From Methylobacterium sp. 2A (GTDB lineage: Bacteria; Pseudomonadota; Alphaproteobacteria; Rhizobiales; Beijerinckiaceae), in the NCBI RefSeq assembly GCF_009806555.1, contig NZ_VUOK01000052.1, positions 91,765-155,764 on the forward strand: DNA of 64,000 bases. The letters are read 5' to 3'. This document shows positions 1 to 7,051 of the stretch, one piece after another. Every line of letters begins with the position of its first letter. The stretch's first letter is position 1. The position numbers and the translations under genes were made by a program. The notes beneath the pieces are model-generated. The model saw nothing but the letters and a program-made list of their open reading frames with translations, searched no databases and had not been told where the DNA came from.

Positions 1-1
1 C

Positions 2-211
2 GCGGCGGCGCAGGCCGAACCCCTGCCGGCCGCCTCAGAGAGCGATGCCACGGTCCAGCAGGCACAATATTACTATCACCACCACCATCATCACCATCAC
101 CGGTTCTTCCGGCCGTTCTACCACCACCATCACCATCATCACCGGTATTTCCGGCGGTACCATCACCATCACCACCATCATCACGGGTATTACGTCCCGT
201 ACGGGTACTGA
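2..211 (+). CDS. His-rich protein, C-terminal part (truncated by window edge)
   Basis: The reading frame is open from the first bases and stops at 209-211, so only the last 69 residues are visible. The visible part has an Ala/Pro/Glu-rich stretch, then three runs of seven to eight histidines separated by short aromatic/arginine spacers (RFFRPFY, RYFRRY), and ends in GYYVPYGY. Histidine tracts of this kind usually bind Ni, Zn or Cu in metal-storage, chaperone or envelope proteins, but there is no other domain to name a family. The start and any signal peptide lie outside the window. The frame is preferred over the overlapping plus-strand frame from 45 because the repeated His-aromatic pattern is regular and the frame ends cleanly. 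Confidence 0.6.
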   Translation, partial: AAAQAEPLPAASESDATVQQAQYYYHHHHHHHHRFFRPFYHHHHHHHRYFRRYHHHHHHHHGYYVPYGY

Positions 212-254
212 GCAGCCCGGCGGGGGCGCCCGGGCCCCCGCCGCAGCCCTGCCG

Positions 255-968
255 TCAGCCCTGGCTCTTGGCCGCCCCCAGGATGCGCCGGTAGGTCCCA
301 TCGAACACCGTGTTGGTCGCCGAGGTCCATTGCGAATCCGCCGACAGCGTGTGCCGGCTCGCGTAGATGCGCCGCGACTGCAATTCGCGCTCGGCGGCCT
401 CGTCCTCCGGCATCGGCACGAGCTCGAACTCCGCGTCCACCGGCACGACGGTAATCTGCATGAACGGCTCGCCCTGCCGGAACACATGGGTGCGCCCCTC
501 GTCGGGGGCCTTGAACACCATGAAGTACATCATCGGCCACCAGTGGCGCAGGAGCGCCGGCACCGCGACCGGCACGGTCCCGGTCCGGTCGGTGTAGAAG
601 CGCGGATGCGGTTCGGTCCGGATCGCCCAGCCCTCCTCCACCTTCAGGTCGAGGAGGATCTGGTAGGTGTAGTAGGCCTCGCCGAAGCTCCGGAACGGCG
701 GCCATTGGAGGCCGGGCTCGGGCGGCGGCCCGAAATCGCCTTCGAAGACGAGTCGGCCCTCCCGCGTGCTGACGCGCAGCTCGGGCTCGTAGGGATAGAA
801 CAGCTCGATCCCCGCCTTGGCGGCCTCCGAGAAGGGGATGCAGTGCCAGGCATATTCCTGCGATCCGTCCGTCCGGGGCTCCGGCTGCCCGGCCCAGCCC
901 GGGATCTCGAGCCGCGTGCGGCGCGGGCGCAGGCCCGGCTCGTTCAGCCTGAACTTGACCTGCCGCAT
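255..968 (-). CDS. conserved hypothetical protein, DUF6065-like
   Basis: A 237-residue soluble protein with no signal peptide or membrane segment. The ATG at 968 is chosen because GGGGAG lies about eight bases upstream on the minus strand; the frame extends further upstream but with low-complexity sequence. Features include a YAWHCIPF stretch, then a Phe/Tyr/Trp-rich core (HWWPMMYFMVFKAP) and a GEPFMQITVVP segment. The order of a CIPF-like block, a following aromatic core and a late GEP(F/I) block recalls the DUF6065 family of uncharacterised proteins. That assignment is from memory of the family pattern and is tentative. It is transcribed away from the receiver gene at 1196, with a 227-base divergent interval. 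No function is proposed. Confidence 0.7.
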   Translation of the reverse strand: MRQVKFRLNEPGLRPRRTRLEIPGWAGQPEPRTDGSQEYAWHCIPFSEAAKAGIELFYPYEPELRVSTREGRLVFEGDFGPPPEPGLQWPPFRSFGEAYYTYQILLDLKVEEGWAIRTEPHPRFYTDRTGTVPVAVPALLRHWWPMMYFMVFKAPDEGRTHVFRQGEPFMQITVVPVDAEFELVPMPEDEAAERELQSRRIYASRHTLSADSQWTSATNTVFDGTYRRILGAAKSQG

Positions 969-1195
969 GCTGATACTCCCCGGCGATCCGGCTCCCGCGG
1001 AGCCGCTCCGCAACGCGTCCGGGCGGGCGTCCTGCCGCCCGGCTGCTTCGCGACGTGCTCTAACTCGCGATCCCCTGTTCCGGTTCGCCGCCCGGACGGC
1101 CCGGCTCCACCCCGCCACGGCAACGTGACCGGACGCGAACCGGCACAGACCGGGTCCGGCCGCGTTGATGCGGCACCTTTCGCTTGGAGATCCCA

Positions 1196-1642
1196 ATGGC
1201 GGACCCGTTTGCGCCGCAGCCCGCGGTGCTGTTGGTCGAGGACGATCCGGTGCAGCTCATGGAGGCGGCCGCCGCCCTGCGGGAGGCTGGATACGCGGTG
1301 GCCGAGGCCTCCACCGTCGCGGCGGCGCAGGCGCATCTGGCCGCCCGGCCCGAACTCGTCGCCATGGTGGCGGATGTCGATCTCGCGGGCGCGCCGCTCA
1401 CCGGATTTTCCCTCGCCAAGGCGGTGGCGGCGCGCTGGCCCGAGCGCGCGATCCTGATCGTGTCGGGGCTCGTCTGGCCGGCCGAGGGGGAGATGCCGAT
1501 GGGGGCGGGTTACCTGCGCAAGCCGTTCACCGCGGACGGGCTGGCGAAGGCCCTGCGGGCGGTGCTCACGGCGCGGGGCCTGGAGGGGCCCGGTGCCGTG
1601 CCCGATCTCCGCCCGGCGGGAGGCGCGCAGGATCCGCGTTGA
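1196..1642 (+). CDS. stand-alone response regulator receiver protein
   Basis: A 148-residue protein made of a single receiver (CheY-like) domain with no output domain. The acidic pocket is E15-D16-D17, the likely phospho-acceptor is D60 in VADVDLAG, the conserved Ser is S90 (LIVSG) and the conserved Lys is K109 (YLRKPF). The ATG at 1196 is chosen because GGAG lies seven bases upstream; an in-frame TTG at 1184 is less likely. It resembles the receiver at 6387 (both have a W.P...I.V.SG segment and KPFTAD), so the two are probably paralogues. Such receivers are phosphorylated by hybrid or HWE kinases and act by protein contact. No cognate kinase is adjacent. Confidence 0.85.
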   Translation: MADPFAPQPAVLLVEDDPVQLMEAAAALREAGYAVAEASTVAAAQAHLAARPELVAMVADVDLAGAPLTGFSLAKAVAARWPERAILIVSGLVWPAEGEMPMGAGYLRKPFTADGLAKALRAVLTARGLEGPGAVPDLRPAGGAQDPR

Positions 1643-1684
1643 CGCCGCTCCCCCGGCCCGCCGGCGAAGGGGGTTGGAGGCCGA

Positions 1685-1897
1685 TCAGGCGCCGCCTGCG
1701 CTCGTCTCCGCGTCGCCGTCATCCGACAGGAGCCAGTCGGGCAGGCCGGGAATGACCTCTCCGGCGATTGCGCCGGCGCTCTCAAGGGCTCGACCGGCCT
1801 TCGCCTCGGGGCTTTCCGCCCGAACCTCCGCAAACAGCTTACGGGCCAGACGGTCGAGTTCCTCGTCCGAGAGCTGCTGCGCGTTCGGATCCACCAT
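1685..1897 (-). CDS. small hypothetical protein
   Basis: A 70-residue acidic protein beginning MVDPNAQQLSDEELDRLARK, with an amphipathic helix in the first third and an Asp/Glu-rich C-terminus after a GLPDWLL segment. The start is well supported: GAGGAGGT sits five bases before the ATG at 1897. It converges with the receiver gene that ends at 1642. No known domain is recognised. The helix followed by a short hydrophobic tail could mediate protein contact, but nothing in the sequence fixes a function. Confidence 0.65.
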   Translation of the reverse strand: MVDPNAQQLSDEELDRLARKLFAEVRAESPEAKAGRALESAGAIAGEVIPGLPDWLLSDDGDAETSAGGA

Positions 1898-2311
1898 CGG
1901 ATACCTCCTCGACGGAGTGGGTCGCCCCGCTGGGTGCGGGATATCCGGATAACAGGCCGCGCCGTCCGCCAGAGCGCATCGGACGGCAGAATCCTGCGCT
2001 GCGGTTAGCCGGCCGTATGCGGGGCTGCGGCGGATATGTCCCGAAGCGGGAGCGCTCCGCCGGGAGAGCGTTGGCCGGCGGGTCCGATCGCCCGTCCGGG
2101 CGGCGGAACATATTTCCCAGATCTGATCACCGTAAAATGCAGTAACGATCCTGTTATCCCGATCCCGTCTCCGTGTTTCGGAAAGTAAACGAGGTGTGGC
2201 AGCGCACGTTCTGCATACCTTTGCATGCCGATTACGGATCTCGGGCGTGCGGCTCGGGTTCACCGACGCAGCCGGATCCACCCGGCCCATTCGCTCCCTC
2301 AGGAGATCCCA
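1898..2311. other. intergenic region between divergent small genes
   Basis: About 410 bases without a convincing gene. The right half (roughly 2105-2230) is clearly AT-richer than the surroundings and should carry the promoter for the exported protein at 2312; the left end should carry the promoter for the minus-strand gene at 1897. No clear operator, terminator or repeat was found. Confidence 0.4.
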
Positions 2312-2602
2312 GTGACGCGCTTGACCCTCGCCACCGCCCTCATGGCGGCCCTGGCGACCCCCGCCTTCGCGCAGGTCGTCGAGACACCCACCGACACCCA
2401 GGTTTTCATACCCCCCGGGGCGCCCGGCCTGGTCACGCGCCAGACCAATTCGACGGGCGACGCGGGCGCCGCCACCTATTCGCCGACCGGCCGTGCGGCC
2501 GACGGGATCGAGACGGACTCGGCGGCCGCCGGCAACGAGGATCAGCCCTCCCGGGTCGGCTCGATCGGCAGCGGCGGCGCCGGCGGCAACGGCGGCGGCT
2601 GA
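2312..2602 (+). CDS. small exported Gly/Thr/Pro-rich protein
   Basis: A 96-residue protein starting at GTG 2312, with AGGAGA seven bases upstream. The first 20 residues form a Sec signal peptide (basic RL, hydrophobic ATALMAALA, then TPAFA|QVV as a good cleavage site). The mature part is low in complexity: a Thr/Pro segment, a segment resembling VFIPPGAPGLVTRQTN, and a Gly-rich tail ending GGAGGNGGG. It is presumably periplasmic or surface associated. No domain is recognised. Alphaproteobacteria carry many small exported proteins of this type with unknown roles. Confidence 0.7.
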   Translation: MTRLTLATALMAALATPAFAQVVETPTDTQVFIPPGAPGLVTRQTNSTGDAGAATYSPTGRAADGIETDSAAAGNEDQPSRVGSIGSGGAGGNGGG

Positions 2603-2654
2603 GAACCACCCGATTACTGCGCACCCCGTCCCCGGCTCGGCGCCGGGGTGCGTG

Positions 2655-3311
2655 TCATCCGGCGCGGCGCCCGCAGCGGATATAGGCGGCGGTGCCCCAC
2701 GCGCTCGTCCAGGTCAGGCGATCGCCCTCGACGACGAGGCGGACATGGGACGACCAGCGGCGGTCCTGGCCGGCGCAATCGGCCGCCATGGTCCAGACGT
2801 TGCCCGAGCGGCGCGTGTCGCGGAACGTGCAGAGCGTGTCGCCGGCCCTGGCGCGTTCGGACGTGATCGTGGCCGGCAGGTAGCCGTGCCGGCGCGACGG
2901 GGCGCCGCAGGCCTCGGCCGTCGGCCCCCAGGTCCCGACATAAGTCCCGACATAATCGGCGCTCGGGCGGGATGGCGCGGCCGATCCGGCCGGCGGAGCG
3001 GCGAGGGCCGCCGGGGGCGGTGCGGGCGGCGTCTCGGCCGCGGGGCTTGTCGCCGGGATGAGAACGCCCGCCGGTTCCCCGGGCTGCGCGAACGCCAGGG
3101 CGCGGCGCGGCAGATCTTCCGGCTGGTCGATCAGCGGTTCCCCGACGGTCAGAGGCGTCGGCGTCCGGAACGGCATGTCCTCGGTCAGATAGGCGGCGCA
3201 GTAGGCGAACAGGCCGATCCAGCCCGCGACGAGGACGATCTGAGGCGCGCAGGAGCGCCGGCCTTCGTGCGGAGAGTCGACGGCCGGCCCCGCCAGAACG
3301 ATCGCCGTCAC
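2655..3311 (-). CDS. membrane-anchored periplasmic protein with four-Cys C-terminal domain
   Basis: A 218-residue protein. The likely start is GTG at 3311 with GAGGAGG a few bases upstream. Residues about 25-45 form one membrane segment (IVLVAGWIGLFAYCAAYL); residues about 50-125 are a Pro/Ala-rich linker. A compact domain of about 90 residues follows, with the pattern YVGTWGP...EACG...DTLCTF...ADCAG...YIRCGR. The four cysteines could form two disulphides, which fits a periplasmic location. The G-x-W start and the alternating strand pattern look lipocalin-like, but this is inference. It lies 130 bases from a perfect CtrA box, so it may be cell-cycle controlled. Confidence 0.7.
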   Translation of the reverse strand: MTAIVLAGPAVDSPHEGRRSCAPQIVLVAGWIGLFAYCAAYLTEDMPFRTPTPLTVGEPLIDQPEDLPRRALAFAQPGEPAGVLIPATSPAAETPPAPPPAALAAPPAGSAAPSRPSADYVGTYVGTWGPTAEACGAPSRRHGYLPATITSERARAGDTLCTFRDTRRSGNVWTMAADCAGQDRRWSSHVRLVVEGDRLTWTSAWGTAAYIRCGRRAG

Positions 3312-3442
3312 CTCACCCCTCCTCGCGCTGCCCCGCGGGGCCATCACCGGGCCTGGACCCTGAACTCAGTTTTCGTCACCCGGAAGCTACACCGGGCGCC
3401 CGAGATCGAGAGCTTCTCAGTATCGGGCCATGGACTGGTTTA

Positions 3443-3475
3443 TTAACGTCGGGTAAATCGTTAACGATACGTTAA
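3443..3475. promoter_or_regulatory. tandem CtrA-type binding sites
   Basis: TTAA-N7-TTAA occurs exactly at 3461-3475, and a near match TTAA-N7-TAAA lies at 3443-3457. The sites are embedded in a nested palindrome: ATTAACGT at 3442-3449 pairs with ACGTTAAT at 3469-3476 around the perfect palindrome ATCGTTAACGAT at 3457-3468. A GAGTC (CcrM-type GANTC) follows at 3481. This is the established recognition pattern of the alphaproteobacterial cell-cycle regulator CtrA. The region separates the minus-strand anchored protein (start 3311) from the coiled-coil gene at 3764. Confidence 0.6.
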
Positions 3476-3713
3476 TGGCCGAGTCGGCTCCGGTTCCGGC
3501 AGGTGCGGCATGCCCGATGCCCCGTCGGCGCCGGCCTGTGGGACAGGGTGGAACACGCGCCGTCCCGGGCCGGCGGACGGCGCCGGATGACGCGGCTCGG
3601 GCCGGTCGCACGAAGTCCTTCGGACGCCCGGAAGCCCTGTGCAGAGTCCCCGGCAGTCTCGGCCTGTGAACCGCGAAGTAGAGAGCAAAATATCGCTCGA
3701 CAGTGATATAGGT

Positions 3714-3728
3714 TTAAGATCTAGTTAA
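3714..3728. promoter_or_regulatory. CtrA-type binding site upstream of coiled-coil gene
   Basis: A second exact TTAA-N7-TTAA (spacer gatctag) ends 36 bases before the ATG at 3764, inside a short AT-rich patch in otherwise GC-rich DNA. The position fits direct control of the coiled-coil operon promoter. Two exact sites within 270 bases are very unlikely by chance in DNA this rich in GC. Confidence 0.6.
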
Positions 3729-3763
3729 TTCGCCCGGATTGTGGGCGCGCGCGAGCTCGTTTC

Positions 3764-5329
3764 ATGGCGTGGACGTCTTTCCGTAACATGCTCTCCTCGA
3801 CCGAGGGGGGATCCGACTCGCACCCGCCGGCTCAGGGGCAGGCCCAAATCGCATCCCGGCCGCCGACCGAGCCGGCCATGCCGCAGGCCCGGGCGCGCCT
3901 GAACGCCGAGGCGCCGGCCCAGCGGGCCGCCCTGCCGGATCGGAGCCATTCCTCCCTCGACGCGATCGGCAAGCGCGACGAGATGCTGCGGCAGCGCATC
4001 GACGCCATGGTCGACCGGCTGGAGGATATCCGCTCGCTGCAGGACGACTTCGTGTCGATCCTGGAGCCGATCGTCAGCATCAGCGACGAGCTTCCGCGGG
4101 CGAGCATGCGCATCGCCGAGCTGGAGACCTCGCTCGCCCAGGAATTCCAGACCGGCAAGGCGATCCGGCTGGAGGCCGCCGAGCTCTCGGCGCGCATCTC
4201 GGTCCTGACCAACGAGTATTCCGAGGCCTCGGCGCGGGTGGCCCGGGCCGAGGAGCAGCTCCACGCCCGCGACGCCGCCCTGGCCGCCCAGGCGATCGAG
4301 CTGCGGGACCGCGTGCTGGCCTTCGAGAATCTGGAGCGGCGCCTCGCCGCCGAGATCGAGCAGGGCAAGGCGCTGGTCGCCGAGGGCAAGGCGCTGCGGA
4401 CGGAGGCCCAGGCCGCCGACAGCGCCCTCACGCGCACGGAGCACGACCTGCTGGCGGCGCGGGAGACGCTGGCGGCCCTCGAACAGGACAACCGGCGGCT
4501 GCGGACCCAGAACGAGGAGCTGACCCTGCGCCTCGACGAGCTGGAGGCCCGGTGCCGGACCGTCGAGGGCACGGTCGAGGCCGAGCGCCAGAAGGCGCGG
4601 GCCGCCGAGGGCCAGCTCGCCGCCGAGACCGCCAATCGCGTCCGCCTGGAGGCCCAGTTCGAGACCGACACGGCCGCCCTGCGCACCGAGCGCTCGGCGC
4701 TCGCCATGAAGCTCGAAGCCGCCGTCAACCGGGCGGACACGAACGAGCAGCTCCTCGGCCAGGCCCGGGCGCAGCTGCGCGACCGGGACGAGGCCCACCG
4801 GCTCGCGGAGCGCAATTTCAAGGAGACCAACATCGCCCGCGTCACCGCCGAGCGGCGCCTGGAGACCGTCCAGGAGGACCTCGCCCGGCAGACCGAGCGC
4901 TTCGTGGAGATGCAGCGCGCCCGCGGCGATCTCGAGGCGCGCTGCGACATGCTGACCAAGGCGCTGGCCGCCAAGGACGCCGCCCTGGAGCAGGCGGGCG
5001 CCCGCAACGCCGCCCTGACCGAGCGGATCGAGCAGCTGACCCATCGCCAGGAGGCGGCCCGGATCGAGTTCGAGGCCACCAACCGGCGCCTCGCCGAGGA
5101 TCTCCAGAACGAGCGCTCGGAGCGGGCCCTGGTGCAGGGCGCCCTCGACATCGCCCGCGAGACCCGGGCGACGCTCCAGAAGCAGTACGAGGCGCTCAAG
5201 CGCTCGGGCCGCGGCTGGCGCAAGCCGGACGGGGCGGGCGAGGGCCTGCCGCACGGGCCGGCCCTGCATGCCGAGCGGGACGAGCCGAGCAACGTGCACC
5301 CGTTCGCATCTCCCGGCACGGCCGGTTGA
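3764..5329 (+). CDS. long coiled-coil protein, possibly crescentin/filament-like
   Basis: A 521-residue protein that is almost wholly coiled coil. A disordered head of about 65 residues (Pro/Ala/Gln-rich) precedes a rod from about 70 to 485, full of Glu/Arg/Ala/Leu heptads, and a short basic tail. There is no signal peptide, membrane segment or enzymatic motif. Length and head-rod-tail layout match bacterial intermediate-filament-like proteins such as crescentin, but coiled coils converge easily and this is only a suggestion. The ATG at 3764 has a weak ribosome site. A perfect CtrA box ends 36 bases upstream. Two shorter coiled-coil genes and a receiver gene follow on the same strand at 19 to 48-base spacing, suggesting an operon for cell shape, polarity or chromosome-linked structure. 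Confidence 0.8.
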   Translation: MAWTSFRNMLSSTEGGSDSHPPAQGQAQIASRPPTEPAMPQARARLNAEAPAQRAALPDRSHSSLDAIGKRDEMLRQRIDAMVDRLEDIRSLQDDFVSILEPIVSISDELPRASMRIAELETSLAQEFQTGKAIRLEAAELSARISVLTNEYSEASARVARAEEQLHARDAALAAQAIELRDRVLAFENLERRLAAEIEQGKALVAEGKALRTEAQAADSALTRTEHDLLAARETLAALEQDNRRLRTQNEELTLRLDELEARCRTVEGTVEAERQKARAAEGQLAAETANRVRLEAQFETDTAALRTERSALAMKLEAAVNRADTNEQLLGQARAQLRDRDEAHRLAERNFKETNIARVTAERRLETVQEDLARQTERFVEMQRARGDLEARCDMLTKALAAKDAALEQAGARNAALTERIEQLTHRQEAARIEFEATNRRLAEDLQNERSERALVQGALDIARETRATLQKQYEALKRSGRGWRKPDGAGEGLPHGPALHAERDEPSNVHPFASPGTAG

Positions 5330-5359
5330 TCCGATGCTGTCCTGTGAGGGGTTCCAACG

Positions 5360-5857
5360 ATGAGCGATAGGGCTTCGATCGACGCGGCCTACACCGGCAG
5401 CCCGAACGTGATGATGCGCGCGTGGCAGGCGAAGGCGGATGCGTCCCCCGAGAAGGTGGTCAGCTTCATGGGGCTCGAGAACCGCAACGGGGCCGTCCCG
5501 ACCAACGACAGCCCGAACGGGGGCGGCCCTGCCGTCACCCGGGAATGGTCCTCGGCCGTCGACCTGATCCGGGAGGCCAGCGAAGCCATCCGGGTCGGCG
5601 AGGAGCGGGCGGCCGAACTGGAGGCGCAGCTCGCCCAGGTGGTCGCGCAGGCCGATCTGGAGATCCGGCGCCTGGAGCAGGAGGTCGCCACGGGCGTGCA
5701 GAACCTCGCGCGCTCCGAGGAGCGGGTCCGGCTGGCGGAGGCGCGGGCCGCGGAGGCCGAGGAATGGCTCGTGCGCCTGCACGACGCGGCGATCGAGGCC
5801 TTCGGCAATCGGGCCAAGCCCACCCCCGTGGCCAGCGCCCCCGAAGAGACCGAGTAG
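5360..5857 (+). CDS. small coiled-coil protein
   Basis: A 165-residue protein. The ATG at 5360 has GAGGGG about nine bases upstream, and the gene begins 30 bases after the long coiled-coil gene. Residues 1-65 are uncharged and flexible (with a VVSFMGLENRNG motif); residues about 70-145 form a continuous Glu/Ala/Arg coiled coil; the tail is Pro/Glu-rich. No domain is recognised. Position and composition suggest it is a partner or accessory of the longer rod protein, which is inference. Confidence 0.75.
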   Translation: MSDRASIDAAYTGSPNVMMRAWQAKADASPEKVVSFMGLENRNGAVPTNDSPNGGGPAVTREWSSAVDLIREASEAIRVGEERAAELEAQLAQVVAQADLEIRRLEQEVATGVQNLARSEERVRLAEARAAEAEEWLVRLHDAAIEAFGNRAKPTPVASAPEETE

Positions 5858-5905
5858 CCCCGGTCCCATGCGCGGATGGCGCAGCCGACGACCAGAGAGG
5901 CCGAC

Positions 5906-6337
5906 ATGATCGCCGAGGCGCTGCCGCTGGCGCCGGATCCGCACGCCGCCGTCCGCGTGATCGATCCGCGCCTGACCCTGGCGCTCATCCGGCAGGCCGG
6001 GGATCAGATCAGCGACTTTCAGGGGTGGCGCGCCGTCATCCAGCAGCGGGCGCGCGGGTTGTTCCGGCAGGTCTACGAGGAGCGCAGCGTCAAGGACGCG
6101 ACGATCCGCGCGCTCGAAGCCGACCTGTCGCGGATGGACCGGCGGAACGCCGATCTGGAGCGCGCCCTCGCGGAGATCGCTTCGGACTACGAGCGCGTCG
6201 TCATGCGCTGCATGGAGGCCGAGTTCCGGGTCATCCAGGCGGAGCACCGGGCCTTCATCGCCGAGCGGTCGGTGTTCCGGCTGGACGATCTGCTCGACCG
6301 GGTCGGAGACCCCGCGGGGATCACGGAGCAGGACTGA
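5906..6337 (+). CDS. small coiled-coil protein
   Basis: A 143-residue protein. The ATG at 5906 is preferred because AGAGAGG lies five bases upstream; an in-frame ATG at 5876 has no ribosome site and would add ten residues. A short N-terminal globular part (VIDPRLTLALIRQAGDQISD) precedes one coiled-coil segment at about 45-125, and the C-terminus is acidic. It is the third coiled-coil gene in a row and precedes a receiver gene by 49 bases. No family is recognised. Confidence 0.7.
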   Translation: MIAEALPLAPDPHAAVRVIDPRLTLALIRQAGDQISDFQGWRAVIQQRARGLFRQVYEERSVKDATIRALEADLSRMDRRNADLERALAEIASDYERVVMRCMEAEFRVIQAEHRAFIAERSVFRLDDLLDRVGDPAGITEQD

Positions 6338-6386
6338 CGTCGGCCGCGTAACCGAACCTTTCACTTGGGTTAGCACTTATTGGGGG

Positions 6387-6797
6387 ATGAGCGGATCAGT
6401 CCAGGCCCCGGCACCCTACGCCCTCGTCGTCGACGATGACGGCTTCATCCGCATGGACGCGATGGACATCCTGGCGGAGGCCGGATTCCGCACCTTCGAG
6501 GCCAGCGACGGCGACAAGGCCATGGCGCTGCTCGGCCGGGAACACGCCGCGATCGTGCTGCTGTTCACCGACGTGCAGATGCCGGGCTCGCGGAACGGTT
6601 TCGCGGTGGCGCGCGAGACCGCCAGCCGCTGGCCGCACATCGCCATCGTGGTGGCGTCCGGGCAGGTGCAGCCGGGGCCGGGCGACATGCCCGAGGGCGC
6701 CCGCTTCATCGGCAAACCCTTCACCGCCGACATGGTGCACGATCACCTGCGGGAGATCCTCCCGGATGGGCAGAAGCCGGAGCCGCTGCGTCAGTAG
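6387..6797 (+). CDS. stand-alone response regulator receiver protein
   Basis: A 136-residue single receiver domain. The acidic triad is D16-D17-D18, the phospho-acceptor is D62 in FTDVQMPG, S91 is the conserved Ser/Thr and K110 the conserved Lys (FIGKPF). A TGGGGG purine tract lies directly before the ATG. There is no output domain. It may be co-transcribed with the three coiled-coil genes upstream, or start from its own promoter in the 49-base gap, which is locally AT-rich. It looks paralogous to the receiver at 1196. By family precedent it relays phosphate from a hybrid or HWE kinase to a partner protein. Confidence 0.85.
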   Translation: MSGSVQAPAPYALVVDDDGFIRMDAMDILAEAGFRTFEASDGDKAMALLGREHAAIVLLFTDVQMPGSRNGFAVARETASRWPHIAIVVASGQVQPGPGDMPEGARFIGKPFTADMVHDHLREILPDGQKPEPLRQ

Positions 6798-7051
6798 GGC
6801 CCGGGCCGACCGGGTTGCCGCGATGCCCGTCTCCGCCCGCGGATCGTGTCGGGCCGGTGGCCGGGCTCGCGTGCGGATCGGCCCGGCGCGGCCTTCGCCC
6901 GCCGCATCATCACCCTCCGTCCGGAGGCAATCGGGAGAAGACGCATCTCATTTGCGGGTCCGGATCCGGGTCGCGGTTGCATCCCGCCCACCGGCCTGAT
7001 TCACAGTGGCGGATCGACGTCCCGCCCGCATCGCCACGAGTCTATCGGTTC

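Noticed and set aside
72..190. Tandem DNA repeat or CRISPR-like array
   Set aside because: The repetition is of CAC/CAT codons in one protein frame with unequal spacers, that is, histidine runs and not an array.
3725..6376. Very long minus-strand open frames opposite real genes (also at 23100-26102, 36859-40419 and 46173-48605)
   Set aside because: In high-GC DNA the frame opposite a coding frame is often open. These frames have no ribosome site, biased Arg/Gly/Ala composition and no domains, while the opposite strand encodes clear proteins.
6339..6386. EcfG/PhyR general-stress promoter upstream of the receiver gene
   Set aside because: GAAC and GTT elements are present but spaced by about 11 bases rather than the required 16-17.
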